A stretch of 64,000 bases of DNA from Crotalaria pallida (taxonomy: Eukaryota; Streptophyta; Magnoliopsida; Fabales; Fabaceae): assembly GCA_037953625.1 (NCBI GenBank), contig CM075651.1, forward strand, positions 140,210,501 through 140,274,500, read 5' to 3'. Made by a program: the position numbers and the translations under genes. This document shows, piece by piece, positions 44,847 through 55,850 of this stretch. Under the pieces are notes generated by a model. That model did not search any database. It saw only the letters and a list, made by a program, of their open reading frames with translations, and was not told where the DNA came from. Numbering within the stretch: the stretch's first letter is position 1; each line of letters begins with the position of its first letter.

Positions 44847-45427
44847 ATTGTTTCAAAAATATAGTATGATTACTAAATCAATTAAATATTATTTATAATG
44901 GATTTTCTAACATGCATAAAGTGTTTTTTGAGTTAAAACACTTTAGCAATATATAACAAATTATTGTAAATAAAAGTACCCTTATGTATACCTAATTACT
45001 GAGGACGAAATAACCTCATACATTAAAAAGAATGTATTCTAATTAAGGATAGAAATATAATAATTTCAATTTTAAAAATTAAAAATATTAAAATAAAAAA
45101 TCATAAACTCCCAAACCCATTCACAAACCAAAAGTCCCTCATTCCACTCTTTTAAAACTATTCTATCTCATTCCAAAGTTTCTCTCGACTCTCATTCAAG
45201 CACCGCCTACTTCTAAAGTGCTTTTAAAACTCTATAATGAGTTGAAGAGTTTTGTCAGAAGAGATAAGTTTGGAAAAAAAAATGGTTCACCGAAAAATAT
45301 TAGATGCTTATTGGAGAAGATGACTGAAAACAAAAAAATTAATAGAAAGACCAATTGTATTTACGGAAGTAAATTTAAGGGATCACTTTCAAACAAAAAA
45401 AAAATTAAGAAATCACTTTAGAACAAA

Positions 45428-45961
45428 GGCTTAATTGCACTTTTGGTCTCCCAATTTTAACAATTTGGTGATTTTGGTCCCTCTACTTTCAATTTGGCCA
45501 ACTTAATCCCTCAATTTTCAATTTGTGGTGATTTTGGTCCCTTCGTTTAGACTAACGTTAATAGTGCTGACTTGTCTAAAAAAAATACGTATTAGCACCC
45601 TGTTTTCGACGTGGATTATTTTTTTAATTAATAACTTAAAAAATAAAAAATAAAATAAAAGAACAGTAAACAAAAGAAGTTCTTTTACTATTCTTAAAAA
45701 AAAATTTCAAACCAGGGTGCTGTTATTTATTGTTATTTTATTTTTTAAAAATTATTAATTTAAAAAATAATTCACGTCAGAAAATAGGGTGTTAACATGT
45801 GTTCTTCCGTGAGATAAGTCAAGATCGTTAATGTCAGTATAAATAGAGGGACCAAAATCGCCACAATTTGGAAATTGAGGGATTAAATTGGCCAAATTGA
45901 AATTAAAGGAACCAAAATCACTAAATTATTAAAATTGGGGGACCAAAAATACAATTAAACC
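45428..45961. mobile_element. Mutator-type foldback MITE, 534 bp
   Basis: Inverted arms of about 200 bp beginning GGCTTAATTGCACTTTTGGT and ending with its inverse, flanked by the 9-bp duplication TAGAACAAA at 45,419-45,427 and 45,962-45,970. Same design as the element at 28,822. Confidence 0.92.
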
Positions 45962-45989
45962 TAGAACAAATAAATAACTTAAGGAAAAA

Positions 45990-46080
45990 AAAAGTTTTGC
46001 CTTTATTCATTCATAATGGTGTGAATTATACAACCTTTTTTTAAGCATAGTATAGCAAAAAATGCATACTACTAAGTACT
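45990..46080 (-). pseudogene. 3' flank of a broken S-protein homologue
   Basis: TTTATTCATTCATAATGGTG and TATAGCAAAAAATGCATA match the sequence just downstream of the intact homologue (near 38,708 and 38,770). With the N-terminal part at 46,990-47,181 in the same orientation, these are the two ends of one duplicate whose middle was replaced. Confidence 0.55.
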
Positions 46081-46186
46081 AACCTACACTATAAAATTAT
46101 ATATCATATGGAAGTAGTAGTATTTGCATGCATTGCATGTTCTTTTCCATTTTCATATGGCCACTCTATATAAATATTTGGGAGTA

Positions 46187-46970
46187 GTAGTTTACAAACC
46201 CCGCGCTTTAGGTCCAAAACTCCTTTTTTTTATGGGGTTTTATCAGAATATTTTCCAATACCACCGAGTCGAAAACCTATTTCCGCATGTTATTTTTTCT
46301 ATTTCTTCCTTGACGGAAATTAACCTATTTCGGTCCCCACTGAGACGGAAGCAAAAAAATACACATCTCCGTCAACTGAAAGACGGAAATTGGTCCATCT
46401 ACGGGCAGACAGAATAGTAAGGAAATAAAGAGAGCTCACAGGATTATCCACTTCAATGGCAACTGCGTAAACCTTCTTCATTATTCTCATTGCTGTTACT
46501 TTTTTGGACTTTTTCTTCTTTATATTTTATTCCGTTATCATCTTATCTACTTGTTTAAGGAAGATGGTATTAAAGTCCGTGTAAGACAGCCCAGTTGGTG
46601 GCTGCAAGGACACTTAGGATTTCCCCCTCCCCCAGGTCATGGGTTCTGGTCCCAGACCTCCCATGTAAACCAAAAAAAAAAAAGGAAGATGGTATTAAAT
46701 GCTACCACACACAAATTTACAATAAAAGCCTAAGTAAAATAATTAATACCGTATGAGGAAGATGGAATTAAATCTCTCTATTTTCCTTACTAATCCGTCT
46801 GCCCATAGATGGATTATTTTTCGTCTTTCAGTTGACGAAAATGTGTATTTTTTTCTTTCGTCTCAGTGGGGACGGAAATAGGTTTCTGTCAAGGAAAAAA
46901 TGGAAAAAATAACACGTGGAAAGACAATTTTGTCTGTAAAAATGTAAAATAGGGACCAAAATCTTAAATT
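46187..46970. mobile_element. MITE cluster inside the broken S-protein homologue
   Basis: 46,187-46,275 is the left half of the palindromic MITE seen at 36,993. 46,290-46,420 and 46,790-46,950 are inverted copies of each other (GTCCCCACTGAGACGGAAGC near 46,338; its inverse near 46,860). The SINE at 46,575 lies between these arms. Confidence 0.7.
46575..46681 (+). mobile_element. tRNA-derived SINE, copy 2, with 18-bp target duplication
   Basis: Same family as 34,901-35,000, ending in a run of A. Flanked by AAGGAAGATGGTATTAAA at 46,557-46,574 and 46,682-46,699. Confidence 0.92.
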
Positions 46971-46989
46971 TGGGGGCCAAAAATCAAAA

Positions 46990-47181
46990 CTATAAATCTT
47001 TGTCTTTGGATTTGCAATTAACTGTGGCATTCAAACTCTCTTCCAAAAAATTTGTTACACGAGCGGTGGTAGTGATTGTTCTTCTTCTATCTGCTGCCAC
47101 AGCAGGAGATGCTTCCCATAATAATGCAATCAACAGTATTGCTAGTAACATTATTTGTATTATTGATATTGAGAGAAACAT
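46990..47181 (-). pseudogene. Truncated S-protein homologue, N-terminal part
   Basis: 63 residues: signal peptide (MFLSISIIQIMLLAILLIAL), then RVTNFLEESLNATVNCKSKDKDL, which aligns with residues 33-55 of the intact homologue at 38,803-39,243 (RLTNLL, HCQSGDDDL). A stop follows at once and the last 90 or so residues, including three of the four conserved cysteines, are missing. The break falls at the edge of MITE sequence. It cannot give a folded S-protein domain. Confidence 0.85.
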
Positions 47182-47665
47182 GTTATAAACTAAAGTACGT
47201 ATGTAGTTGAAATGAATTATTTGAGAAAAATGTAGTAGGAATGAAATATCGGGAAATTGATGATTTTTCTAATGAATATAAGCTAATATTATAATCTGTA
47301 TTGCAAACAAACACATTAGCTTATGATTATTTCTGAAAAATAAGCTAAAAAAATAATTTTCAGCTCTACCAAACATTGAATTGTTATTCCCTACATTATA
47401 ATATTTTTTGCTGAAAAAAATTGAATTGTTATTCCCTACAAAATAATCCTGCTTGAATGGGATGACATTTGTTGTTTATTTGTTCTATTTTGTGTGTCAT
47501 AATGTATCACTCATTTTCATTAATAGATTAGCTTAAAAAGTTAATAACTAAAATAAAAAATTATATTTTTTTACTAATGAAAATGAATGACACATGATAT
47601 GACACACAAAATAAGATATCAAATATCATCCCACCTAAATAATGATCAAATTTGAATTGAGAAAA
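47182..47665. other. Upstream of the truncated S-protein homologue
   Basis: AT-rich. An imperfect inverted pair lies at about 47,460-47,625 (GATGACATTTGTTG and its inverse ATATCATCCC region), perhaps a decayed MITE. Confidence 0.4.
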
Positions 47666-47838
47666 TGGAGAATGCACCGATGGTATAAAGGTTTTTTAAA
47701 CCATCAGTACATCATCCACCATTCATCCGTTTATGGTTGTTGACTTTTAGATTAAAGTAATACAAATGAATGGTGGATGATGAATTGATGGTGTAAAAAA
47801 CTTTACACCGTCAGTGCATTCTCCATTAATCTCATTTG
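47666..47838. mobile_element. MITE with ~60-bp inverted repeats
   Basis: GGAGAATGCACCGATGGTAT at the left edge and its inverse near 47,830 (CGTCAGTGCATTCTCC); the arms share CATCATCCACCATTCAT. About 173 bp. Confidence 0.85.
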
Positions 47839-48235
47839 AATTTAATTGATTAACATTTGAGCAAATTGTATAAATTTTGGCATTGCTTATTTAACATCAT
47901 ATTTATTAATAAAAATTCAAATTCGAGTCTTGCATATATAAAAAAATTAATATTGGAATAGCTAGCTCCATCATACTAGGAATTGGAAATTACGTAGAAT
48001 TTTAATGTCCACTTGTTTTGAAACAAGTGGACACATCCACACATTTTTTGGACGGCTGTGATTTAACTTTTTTGATCAATGGCTTGGATTAGACTTGGCT
48101 ACCTGGTTGACTGGTTTTATTGAGTTTATTTATAGGGTGTGGGCTGGAGCATTGTATGTGTTGTGGGGAAACCTTTATTTTTTTTGTCATAATCGTTTGT
48201 GTGGGCCGTGAATTATATGTGGGCCGAGTGTTTTT
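47839..48235. other. Intergenic sequence, presumed promoter region
   Basis: Contains the small palindrome CCACTTGTTTTGAAACAAGTGG-type (near 48,012; shown here by its half CCACTTGTTT). No gene recognised. Confidence 0.4.
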
Positions 48236-48415
48236 GTCACTCACTCTCCTTCGTCTCCTTCGTTCCTCCCTCTCCTTCGTCTCCGTCGTTCCTCCCTCTC
48301 CTTCGATAACAAGACCGTCGCCGCTCACCGCCGCAGCTCAACGTCGCTCAACGCCGCCAACAAATATGTCGCCGTCGCCTCTCTCCCTTGCCTAATCGGT
48401 GTGGTAAGATTTTTC
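48236..48415 (+). other. Possible untranslated first exon
   Basis: CT-rich, TE-poor sequence that includes a 31-bp tandem duplication (CTCCTTCGTCTCC unit, 48,246-48,305) and ends near GGTAAGATTTTTC, a good splice donor. This is the typical look of a plant 5' UTR exon. It could be the leader of the FAR1-OTU gene 1.8 kb downstream, but no transcript evidence exists. Confidence 0.4.
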
Positions 48416-50219
48416 TTCCCCAATTTTCAAACCCTAATTTGTTAAATCAACTCAATTTTAAAGTATGATCCCCATTGTATTTGTTTCGAACCTAATTTGT
48501 ATGACCCATGTAGCTGCTTGTGTTTCTATGCTTTCAAATTTCAGAACTTACTATTCATGAATCTGCCTTTGTGGTTTCCCCTTGCTTGTGATAGCTTATA
48601 AGTAAAATAAATTCCAAGCAAAGGTTCTAATCAATTTTTAAGTATTCATGAATCTGCCTTATTGTAACCAAATCAAAATTGTGTGGATAAAATTCTGCAG
48701 AATGTTGAAACCCGAGACTTCTAGATGAAATTTGGCCAAGCAGGATATTATTAGGCTTAATGTCAACATTCTGCAGCATATTAAAACTTTCATTTGATAT
48801 TTTTGTGTATGCTGCTACTGTAAATAGCACATTTACATTATGCTATAGTCTAAAGCAAAGAAAACACTTTTGTGATATTTGTTAGTACTTCCAGTTTCAA
48901 AAATGGCTCTTTACCTTCAAATATATAATGTCAGTAATGTGTTTTGAAATGGTTAATTTCCATTTGAAATGGAGACAGGCAACTACATAAGGTGTGTTTA
49001 ATCCAACTAATGCTTTTACTTATTGAACCAAAAAACAAAAAAAAACTGCAACTGTTTTCAAGATTTGAACTCATGATCTCTAATTTCGAGAAACCAATAA
49101 CCCCTTAATTATTTTAACTCCGTTAAATTTGTGTTGGACCAGGATTGAATTTATAGTCGATGCATGCTGGAAGGGCTAGACACAATCCTAGAATGATTAG
49201 TTTCTTGCCCACCACATAGTGTGATATTGCATTTTTGGTGGCTGTTTTTGGTCCTGATATTGGACTTTCGGTTTTTCCCTTTTAATTGCATCATTTCATT
49301 GATTATTAATTAGGTCATATATATGACATCACATGGTTGTTTATTATGAGACATTAGAAGGACTTGGACTTTTCTTATGTTCAACTCTATGATCCTTAGA
49401 TATTCTCAAAACCTACAGAACAAAGAGAACTTGAACGAGTCCTATTCCTTGTGTTAGAGTTTACATGTTAAAGAACTATCAACATTACATTTTCATGCTT
49501 TCTGATAAAGTTTGATAACAATTCTTGTGGGTATTTAGTGCATGGTTGGTTCCTCCATGGAAAAATTTTCTGTAAAATAGCCCTTACAGTTCATGAAAGA
49601 CAATCCTTGTTCTTATAAAGACCATTATATCACAAAATCACTTGCTGAATACATTTTGTGCTTGGATTGAGAAAGGTGGATGCTGATGATCTACAATTAG
49701 GTGCTAAAATTCATGCTAACCAATTTTCAAATGTTTCCCTTTAAAACCATTAGTTCATAAAATGGTTGTTGTTTGGTCAGCGACTCAACGTAGTTAAGTT
49801 TCTTCTAGTTCATAACATGGCAAGTGCTTTTACCCTGTTTTTCTGTTGGATTTGAATGTAACAATATACGTTTTAAAGTTTTTTGGTACACAATATACTT
49901 GTGTACCCATTTCATAGCAATTTTATGTTCCTAAGGATAGTGAGGTCTGCAGGATTAATCTTAAGCACCTATCTGTTTCTTTGGTTGTTCCAATTGCTTT
50001 TCGTGACAAGAAAGCATCCTTAGATATTCTTATGATCCTTAGATATTGTCAACAACTCTATGATCCTTAGATATTCTTATGTAGCCCCAAGTATATCTGA
50101 ATTATCTTTGTTGGTATTTGTGGCATGAACTTTGAAGAAGAACATCCTTTTTTAAACTTAAATTCACATCATTTAGTTTTTAATAGGTTGTCTTTTGTTT
50201 TTGTAATTTTTAAGTTTAA
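48416..50219. other. Possible 5' intron of the FAR1-OTU gene, otherwise unassigned
   Basis: AT-rich with no coding signal. The phrase ATCCTTAGATATTCT is repeated four times (49,392-50,080). The pyrimidine-rich end just before 50,220 has no strong acceptor at the start codon. Confidence 0.35.
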
Positions 50220-51398
50220 ATGGATCCCAAGGACGAGGAGATTGTTGATGTGCACAACTTGGATACCCTTCAAGTAAGTTTTCCGGACTACGGGAATTTT
50301 TTTTGCTGTGATCATACATTTCCATCCCGTGAGGTGATTGTGTCATTTGTTAAAAGGGTTGGTCTTGAGCAAGGTTTTGTTTTGAAGATCACTAGGTCCG
50401 ACTCGGGGAGAAGAAATAGGGTAGAGTTTGGATGTGAAAGGGGTGGTTATTTGAAGAGTGGTAATATATCAAATGGGATAAATAGAATGCGATCAAAGAA
50501 ATCCGGATGTCCCTTCAATATTCTTGCTACTGCAAGTGCAAAGGAGGCCCGAGATTGGACACTGGTGGTGAAGTGTGGAGTACACAACCATCTCCCGTAC
50601 GAGTTCGGTGTGGAACCTGTAGATGCTGGGGCTTTTAAGTTCCATTGTGTTGGACTACCCCTCGTAGCGGAAGAGATTGGCAAGGTTGACAAGGAAGCTA
50701 TTGCACAACCCCTCGTATCGGAAGAGTTTAGCAAGGTTGACAACAAAGACAAGTTGGATGATTCGTTGCATGAACAATTACGGGAAGATTCCCAACCATG
50801 CCTAGCTTCCCAAAATTCGAAGAAGAAACAACCGCTGACAAGGAGATCTCAGAAACGCACGTGGAGTAATACTGGGTTTGTCCCCCATAATGAGTTGGAG
50901 CCTTACATTGAGGAGGTGCATGACGTTGTGGGCGATGGCAATTGTGGCTTCCATTCCATATCAATGCATATGCACGGAACGGAGGATGCACATCATTTAA
51001 TTCGTTTAGATTTAATGAACGAATTGAAAGATCATCCTGACTTGTACATTTCACTTTTGGGGGGAATCCGTGAGTATGATGCTACAATGAGTAAGCTTGA
51101 TGTATCCATACGCTCTGTAGGAAAGGATAAGTGGTTTTTTTCCTGACATGGGATGCATTATTGCATCGAAGTACAATGTTGTTGTGGTTTATATTCCAAG
51201 TTTAACAACTGGTGCATGCATGACGTTTCTCCCGCACAACAGAGCGCCTCCTGCGAATGTTCGGGTATGGGGGATTGGACACAATGTAAGATACGATCAT
51301 TTCGTGCAGGTACTTCACATTTAACATAATTATAACAGTTGATGTTGTTTATTAATATATATGTAAAAATTTATAAATATATGTATATACATATATAC

Positions 51399-51444
<46 letters not shown>

Positions 51445-51658
51445 TTAATCATTCAATTTCTTTCTTATTGCAATTGCTTATGGAACACAGGTGAAGCTAC
51501 GAAAGGGATCGCCGTTACCTCCAGTGTACCAACTTTGGCACACACATTTTACAGATGGAGCAGGAGCTTGGGAGGCAGTAATGTTGGATAGGTTAACACT
51601 GTACACCCCTCTATTACCAGAGGCACGAGGAGAAGGAGAAACAATAGTTATTAGTTGA
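50220..51658 (+). pseudogene. FAR1-like DNA-binding domain fused to an OTU cysteine protease domain, with one frame break
   Basis: The first frame (308 codons, 50,220-51,146) opens MDPKDEEIVDV. Residues about 33-125 form a FAR1/WRKY-GCM1-like zinc-binding region (GCPFNILATA, Cys119, His122, His124). Residues 147-174 repeat the phrase PLVxEE..KVD twice. From about 230 an OTU domain begins with the catalytic signature VVGDGNCGFHSIS (Asp239, Cys242). In a T7 run near 51,132-51,138 the frame shifts; the rest of OTU continues in the next frame with the catalytic-His region VRYDHFVQ, an intron at 51,310-51,490 (GTACTT...ACACAG), and a second exon ending at 51,658. OTU proteases remove ubiquitin; the fusion with a transposase-type DNA-binding domain is found among Mutator-related plant genes. 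The T run could also be a sequencing error, in which case the gene is intact. Confidence 0.75.
51310..51490 (+). other. Intron of the FAR1-OTU gene
   Basis: Phase-0 intron between HFVQ and VKLRKG, with a long (AT)n run at about 51,402-51,442. Confidence 0.75.
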
Positions 51659-52807
51659 ATTTTTTTTATGTGCAGAATTTTTTGCTATTGAATGTTATTA
51701 GGAGAAATAATAGTTATTACGGGAAACACTGTTGTTTTATTTTTGAGAAGGCAACGTGTTCTTAATATACTTGAATGTTCAGTAAACTTTTAACTACAAT
51801 GTTTAGTTTGTTTAAATTATTGATTAATGGAAGTCATCGTATAAACTCGTGCTTTTAATTTTTTTAGCAGGACCGGTCCTATCATTTTTAATAGTCCAGG
51901 GGGGAAAAAATTTGAGGGCCCCTTAATATACCCAAAAACTTCTAATTATGTAAAAAAATTAGTAAAAAAAAGCTTCAAATAAAAAAAAAGACAAAGTTTT
52001 ATTACATTAATTTTCTTATCTATGTTATTAATTCGTGAATTTGCTATTTTCCTTTTCATTAAACTTTGTTTTTATTTATAGGTACCTATTTGGAGAACTA
52101 AGAGAGAGTGACATTACTATTTAACATATATTAATAATTCGATCATGTTTAAATTATATTTTTAAAATAAAAAAAAACATTTTTGTAAAACTATCAAGAT
52201 TAATATCAAGATCTATTTGATTAGTATCAAGATGTACTTGACAGAATTTAAAAAAAAAAACCCAACTATCAAGACATTACAGAAGCACTTTAACGAAAAA
52301 ACAACTAAAACGAAAATTTGTCGTGGGACTAAATGCATAACATCAGCAGGTGTGAATTTACAAGTAAGCTACAGGTATCTTGTGTAAAATTTGTCCAATT
52401 AACAGTATATATTAGAGTATATAGTTAACTAAAAATAGATGATAATAACAAGCCCTATTAAAAAAATAATAATATTCGTTATTAAAATAGTGATAGATGT
52501 AGGATTAATATGCATTATGGCTGTTTTTTTTTAATATGCATGAAAACAAAGGTGCAATTTTGTTTTATTTCCGCCCTGTATTTTCCAACCATTTTTTTAT
52601 ATTCGACCCTTTTAGTAAGTAATAAAAATATTAAATAAATTACTTTATAATGCCATAATTAGTAAGTAATAAAAATAATAAATAAATAACTTTTTCTGAC
52701 ATTAAATTACTAACAAAATATAATAGCAACATTCACTGTTAAAAATAATAGAATTTGCTATTAAAATATTGATAGGGTTGTGTTGTATTTCCCCTTATAT
52801 CTAGATG
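51659..52807. other. AT-rich intergenic sequence
   Basis: No gene or defined repeat; the sequence up to 51,800 is the likely 3' UTR of the FAR1-OTU gene. Confidence 0.5.
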
Positions 52808-53435
52808 TACACACTTCACTCGCTCACTCTCCTTTCTCTCCTCTCCAGTTTTAGGGTTTCAATTTGTGCTGTTATTTTTCTGGTGAGTTTCAATTGCTCT
52901 CTTTGATTGTGTCATGTGTCCCATTTCAAGAATAGTTGGTTGGACATCGGCCACCTGGTCAGTGGGCCAGTGAGTTTAGGTGGTAGGGTCCACCTTTCTT
53001 GTGGATAGGCTCTCGGCTGATAATGATAAGCCCTGATAAAGTCTTTGACTTTGTATCAGCTGAATACCTATCCACAAGAGTGGGAAAAGCCACGGAAAGT
53101 TTTCTTTTTCTTCAAGTTGTAGAAAAGAAAACTTTTCGTGCCTATTTTCACTCTTGTGGATAGGCTTTCAGCTGATACAAAGTCAAAGACTTTATCAAGG
53201 CTTATCATTATCAGCCGAGAGCCTATCCACAAGAAAGGTGGACCCTACCACCTAAACTCACTGGCCCACTGACCAGGTGGCCGATGTCCAACCAACTATT
53301 CTTGAAATGGGACACATGACACAATCAAAGAGAGCAATTGAAACTCACCAGAAAAATAACAGCACAAATTGAAACCTTAAAACTGGTGAGGGAGAGAAAG
53401 GAGAGTGAGCGTGTGAAAGTGTGTGCAACTAAATC
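52808..53435. repeat. Near-perfect palindrome, ~620 bp
   Basis: The left arm (52,808-53,110) and the right arm (about 53,125-53,435) are inverted copies with only scattered differences. The spacer near 53,118 is about 15 bp. Each arm includes a leader-like segment (CTCACTCTCCTTTCTCTCC, then TAGGGTTTCAATTTGTGCTG) that ends at a GGTGAGTTTC splice-donor-like site. Each arm also holds a smaller inverted pair, CTTGTGGATAGG and CCTATCCACAAG, enclosing about 75 bp. Transcription in either direction would give a long hairpin. Confidence 0.95.
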
Positions 53436-53535
53436 AAGGCGAAACAAAATCAACACAAAAGCCAAGATTCGTAAGAAAAGTTTGCATCATTACAATTTAA
53501 TGAACAACCCAGAAGTAAAAATGATGCTTCAAAAA

Positions 53536-53733
53536 TCAATCTTCATCCTTCAGTTTTTCCCTCTCATGAAGATGTTGTTTCACCGCGTCTGCACTTCCAC
53601 CACCTAGTTCATATTCAACAAGCTCGCAATACATAGGACTTTCGGGTTCATGATCCACATCCATCCCCACTCGATGCTTCAAGGTATAGGTAGCCAAGTC
53701 AATTGCATCATCGTCCTTCGTACACTGCAGCAA
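53536..53733 (-). CDS. Exon-like ORF, C-terminal end of an unrecognised protein
   Basis: Up to 65 residues, preceded on the minus strand by an acceptor-like GTTTGCTGCAG, so the coding part may begin at the Cys of CTKDDDAIDLATYTLKH. It ends HEREKLKDED and a stop. The sequence is acidic and non-repetitive, looks coding, and fits a last exon. I do not recognise the family. If real, the rest of the gene would lie to the right (53,750-54,850), but I see only AT-rich and repeat sequence plus a leader-like segment near 54,500-54,750. It may be a captured gene fragment. Confidence 0.4.
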   Translation of the reverse strand: MLQCTKDDDAIDLATYTLKHRVGMDVDHEPESPMYCELVEYELGGGSADAVKQHLHEREKLKDED

Positions 53734-53954
53734 ACATCATTGCTTCAACAAACAAAAAAAGAAAAGTAAATGAGCAGAGAATCGTGCCCCCCTATTACAA
53801 AGAGGGAAGTAGAAAAATATATTGGACTCCTAAATTACAAGTGATTTTGCTATTTCAAGTTTCAATGCAGCGAAATTTGAAAAATTAATAGGCCCCTTGA
53901 AGAAGATATAAGATGTTTCCATGTTGAGCTATCAAGGCCAAAACATCATTCATA

Positions 53955-54165
53955 AAACAAGAACCGCATTAAAACAAAAAAACACACATAGACATAGAAC
54001 ACCAAATCCAACGTGATGAAGCATTTGAAAAAAAAACAAGAACCACATTAAAACAAAAAAACAGACATAGACATAGAACACCAAATCCAACGTGATGAAG
54101 CATTTGAAAAAAAAAAGAACCGCATTAAAACACAAAAACAAACATAGACATAGACATAGACAACC
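53955..54165. repeat. Tandem repeat, ~78 bp unit, 2.6 copies
   Basis: Each unit runs through AAGAACCGCATTAAAAC or AAGAACCACATTAAAAC, CATAGACATAGAACACC and AACGTGATGAAGCATTTG. A CAA microsatellite follows at 54,227-54,248. Confidence 0.9.
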
Positions 54166-54249
54166 CCGAAAACGGGTTTCCTTAATCAAAACAGTTATAT
54201 TATCATACAATTTAACAGGTAATCAAACAACAACAACAACAACAACAGT

Positions 54250-55502
54250 TAATTGAAAATTTCAATTAACTCCACTGAGAAAGATTCAATTCAGTTCAAC
54301 AAACTCTTAATTTCATTGCTACTGGTAATTAACCGAATTCAATAATTAGACAACAAACCCTAATTTAGTAATCCTAAAATCGATCGATATGGTCCCCCAA
54401 GATGGCCACAACCTTTTAAACTTTTTCCAAAATTGTTCATTCGTGGTCCCTCATACCCCCACGATGGTCCCCCACGATGCCCATATTCCTTTTAAATACA
54501 TACCTTCACACTGTCGGTCCACAGCTCCACGCGTAGAGAAGACAATGAGAGCTACCGTGAGAGAGTGAGAGCGACCGTTAGAGGCTGAGACCGAGCGTGA
54601 TGAAACCGTGTGAATGAAGTGTGAGAGTGTGTATGAATCTGACGGTGAAGGTCACCGATTTGTGAATCTGTGGAGGTGGGTGAAGGTCTCTGAAGCGTGA
54701 ACGATGGAGGAGGGTTAAACAATGAGTGTGTGGGTGAGGGCCTAAGGCAGTGAGGCATGAGGGGGATTGAAATTAAAGGATATGTTTTGGACGGTTGGAT
54801 CTGGTCAAAGGAGATTGCAGCCACCACATGCAGCCAACCACGGGATGCCACGTGGCAACATGTCTCTCACTACTAGTCATATTCAGGTTGACTGGCTCGG
54901 TTTGGAACAAATCAGACCGGACCGAACCGATTGAAACCAAGGCCACACTTGCTTAAAACATGTGCAAAGCTCCAAGGACACTATGCCTAAGTTAAGCACA
55001 AAACTCAACACAGCTTTAAAGATAGTGTCAGCATATATTTTGCCCTTATTAGTAATAAAAGTTTACAACCAACTCACATGGGTTCCTGAATTGTTAAATG
55101 ATTCAGTCAAAAGTCACTCTGCCAAGTAAAACAAAGTAGCTAACGCGCCTCTTTATAATGCATTTGTACTGGTTATTCATAGACTTTTTTGGTGATATGT
55201 GACAAGCCCTTATTTTGGTTAAGGACTTTTTTGGTGATTTTTGTTTAAAGTAAATGGGCTTCATCTACTGATATGTGGGCAACATTAGTTTAGGGTTGAA
55301 GTGTTGGTTTGTTATATCCTAATGCAATTGTAAGACTTAATTACACTGTGCATGTCAACTTTATCTTATATTGTCTTATATTGTGATGCTTTAATGATTT
55401 GTATTTATTTTAATTTTTTCATATGTAACTAGTATTTCGAAAAAAAAAAATTTATGGGCCTTACTGCAGTAATGCTAATTTTGTGGACTGTGGGCCTACA
55501 CA
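54250..55502. other. Leader-like segment and intergenic sequence
   Basis: On the minus strand 54,500-54,750 is GC-richer and CT-rich and ends at a donor-like GGTATGTATTT near 54,505, resembling an untranslated first exon. The open frame across it (54,552-54,851) is not convincing as protein. No other gene to 55,502. Confidence 0.35.
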
Positions 55503-55850
55503 AACCCTCCTTCAAAAAAGGTTCATTAGGTAGAACTAAATTCTTTCAATTTTAAAAAAAAATTATACATAACTTTTCTTCAACAATGATTAGTACCAGA
55601 GGCCCAAAGTAGATGACTTGCCAAAATATTTCAGACTTGGATTAAAACCGTTAATCACAAGTGTAGTAATACATAAATAATAAATAATTTGGGCCAATTT
55701 GGTACCCTCCTTAGAAAAAGGGTCATAAGGAAGAACTAAATTTTTTATTTTTATAAAAACAAAATTTATAACTAACTTTACTTAAAAAAAAAAAAACTAG
55801 TACTTTAGATCCCAAAGTACAGGACATCCCAAAGTATTTCAGACTTGGGA
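55503..55850. repeat. Imperfect direct repeat, two copies of ~150 bp
   Basis: 55,503-55,640 and 55,701-55,850 share CCCTCCTT...AAAAGG, AGGAAGAACTAAATT-like, ACTAGTAC-like and AAGTATTTCAGACTTGG segments, diverged from each other. Confidence 0.7.

Noticed and set aside
48089..48395. Open frames on both strands over the CT-rich segment
   Set aside because: Better explained as an untranslated first exon with a small tandem duplication.
53338..53607. 89-codon plus-strand frame starting in the palindrome
   Set aside because: It begins inside an inverted-repeat arm and its Lys/Arg-rich translation has no family features.
54552..54851. 99-codon minus-strand frame with His/Ser/Pro-rich sequence
   Set aside because: Leader-like composition and no homology that I recognise; likely 5' UTR or chance.
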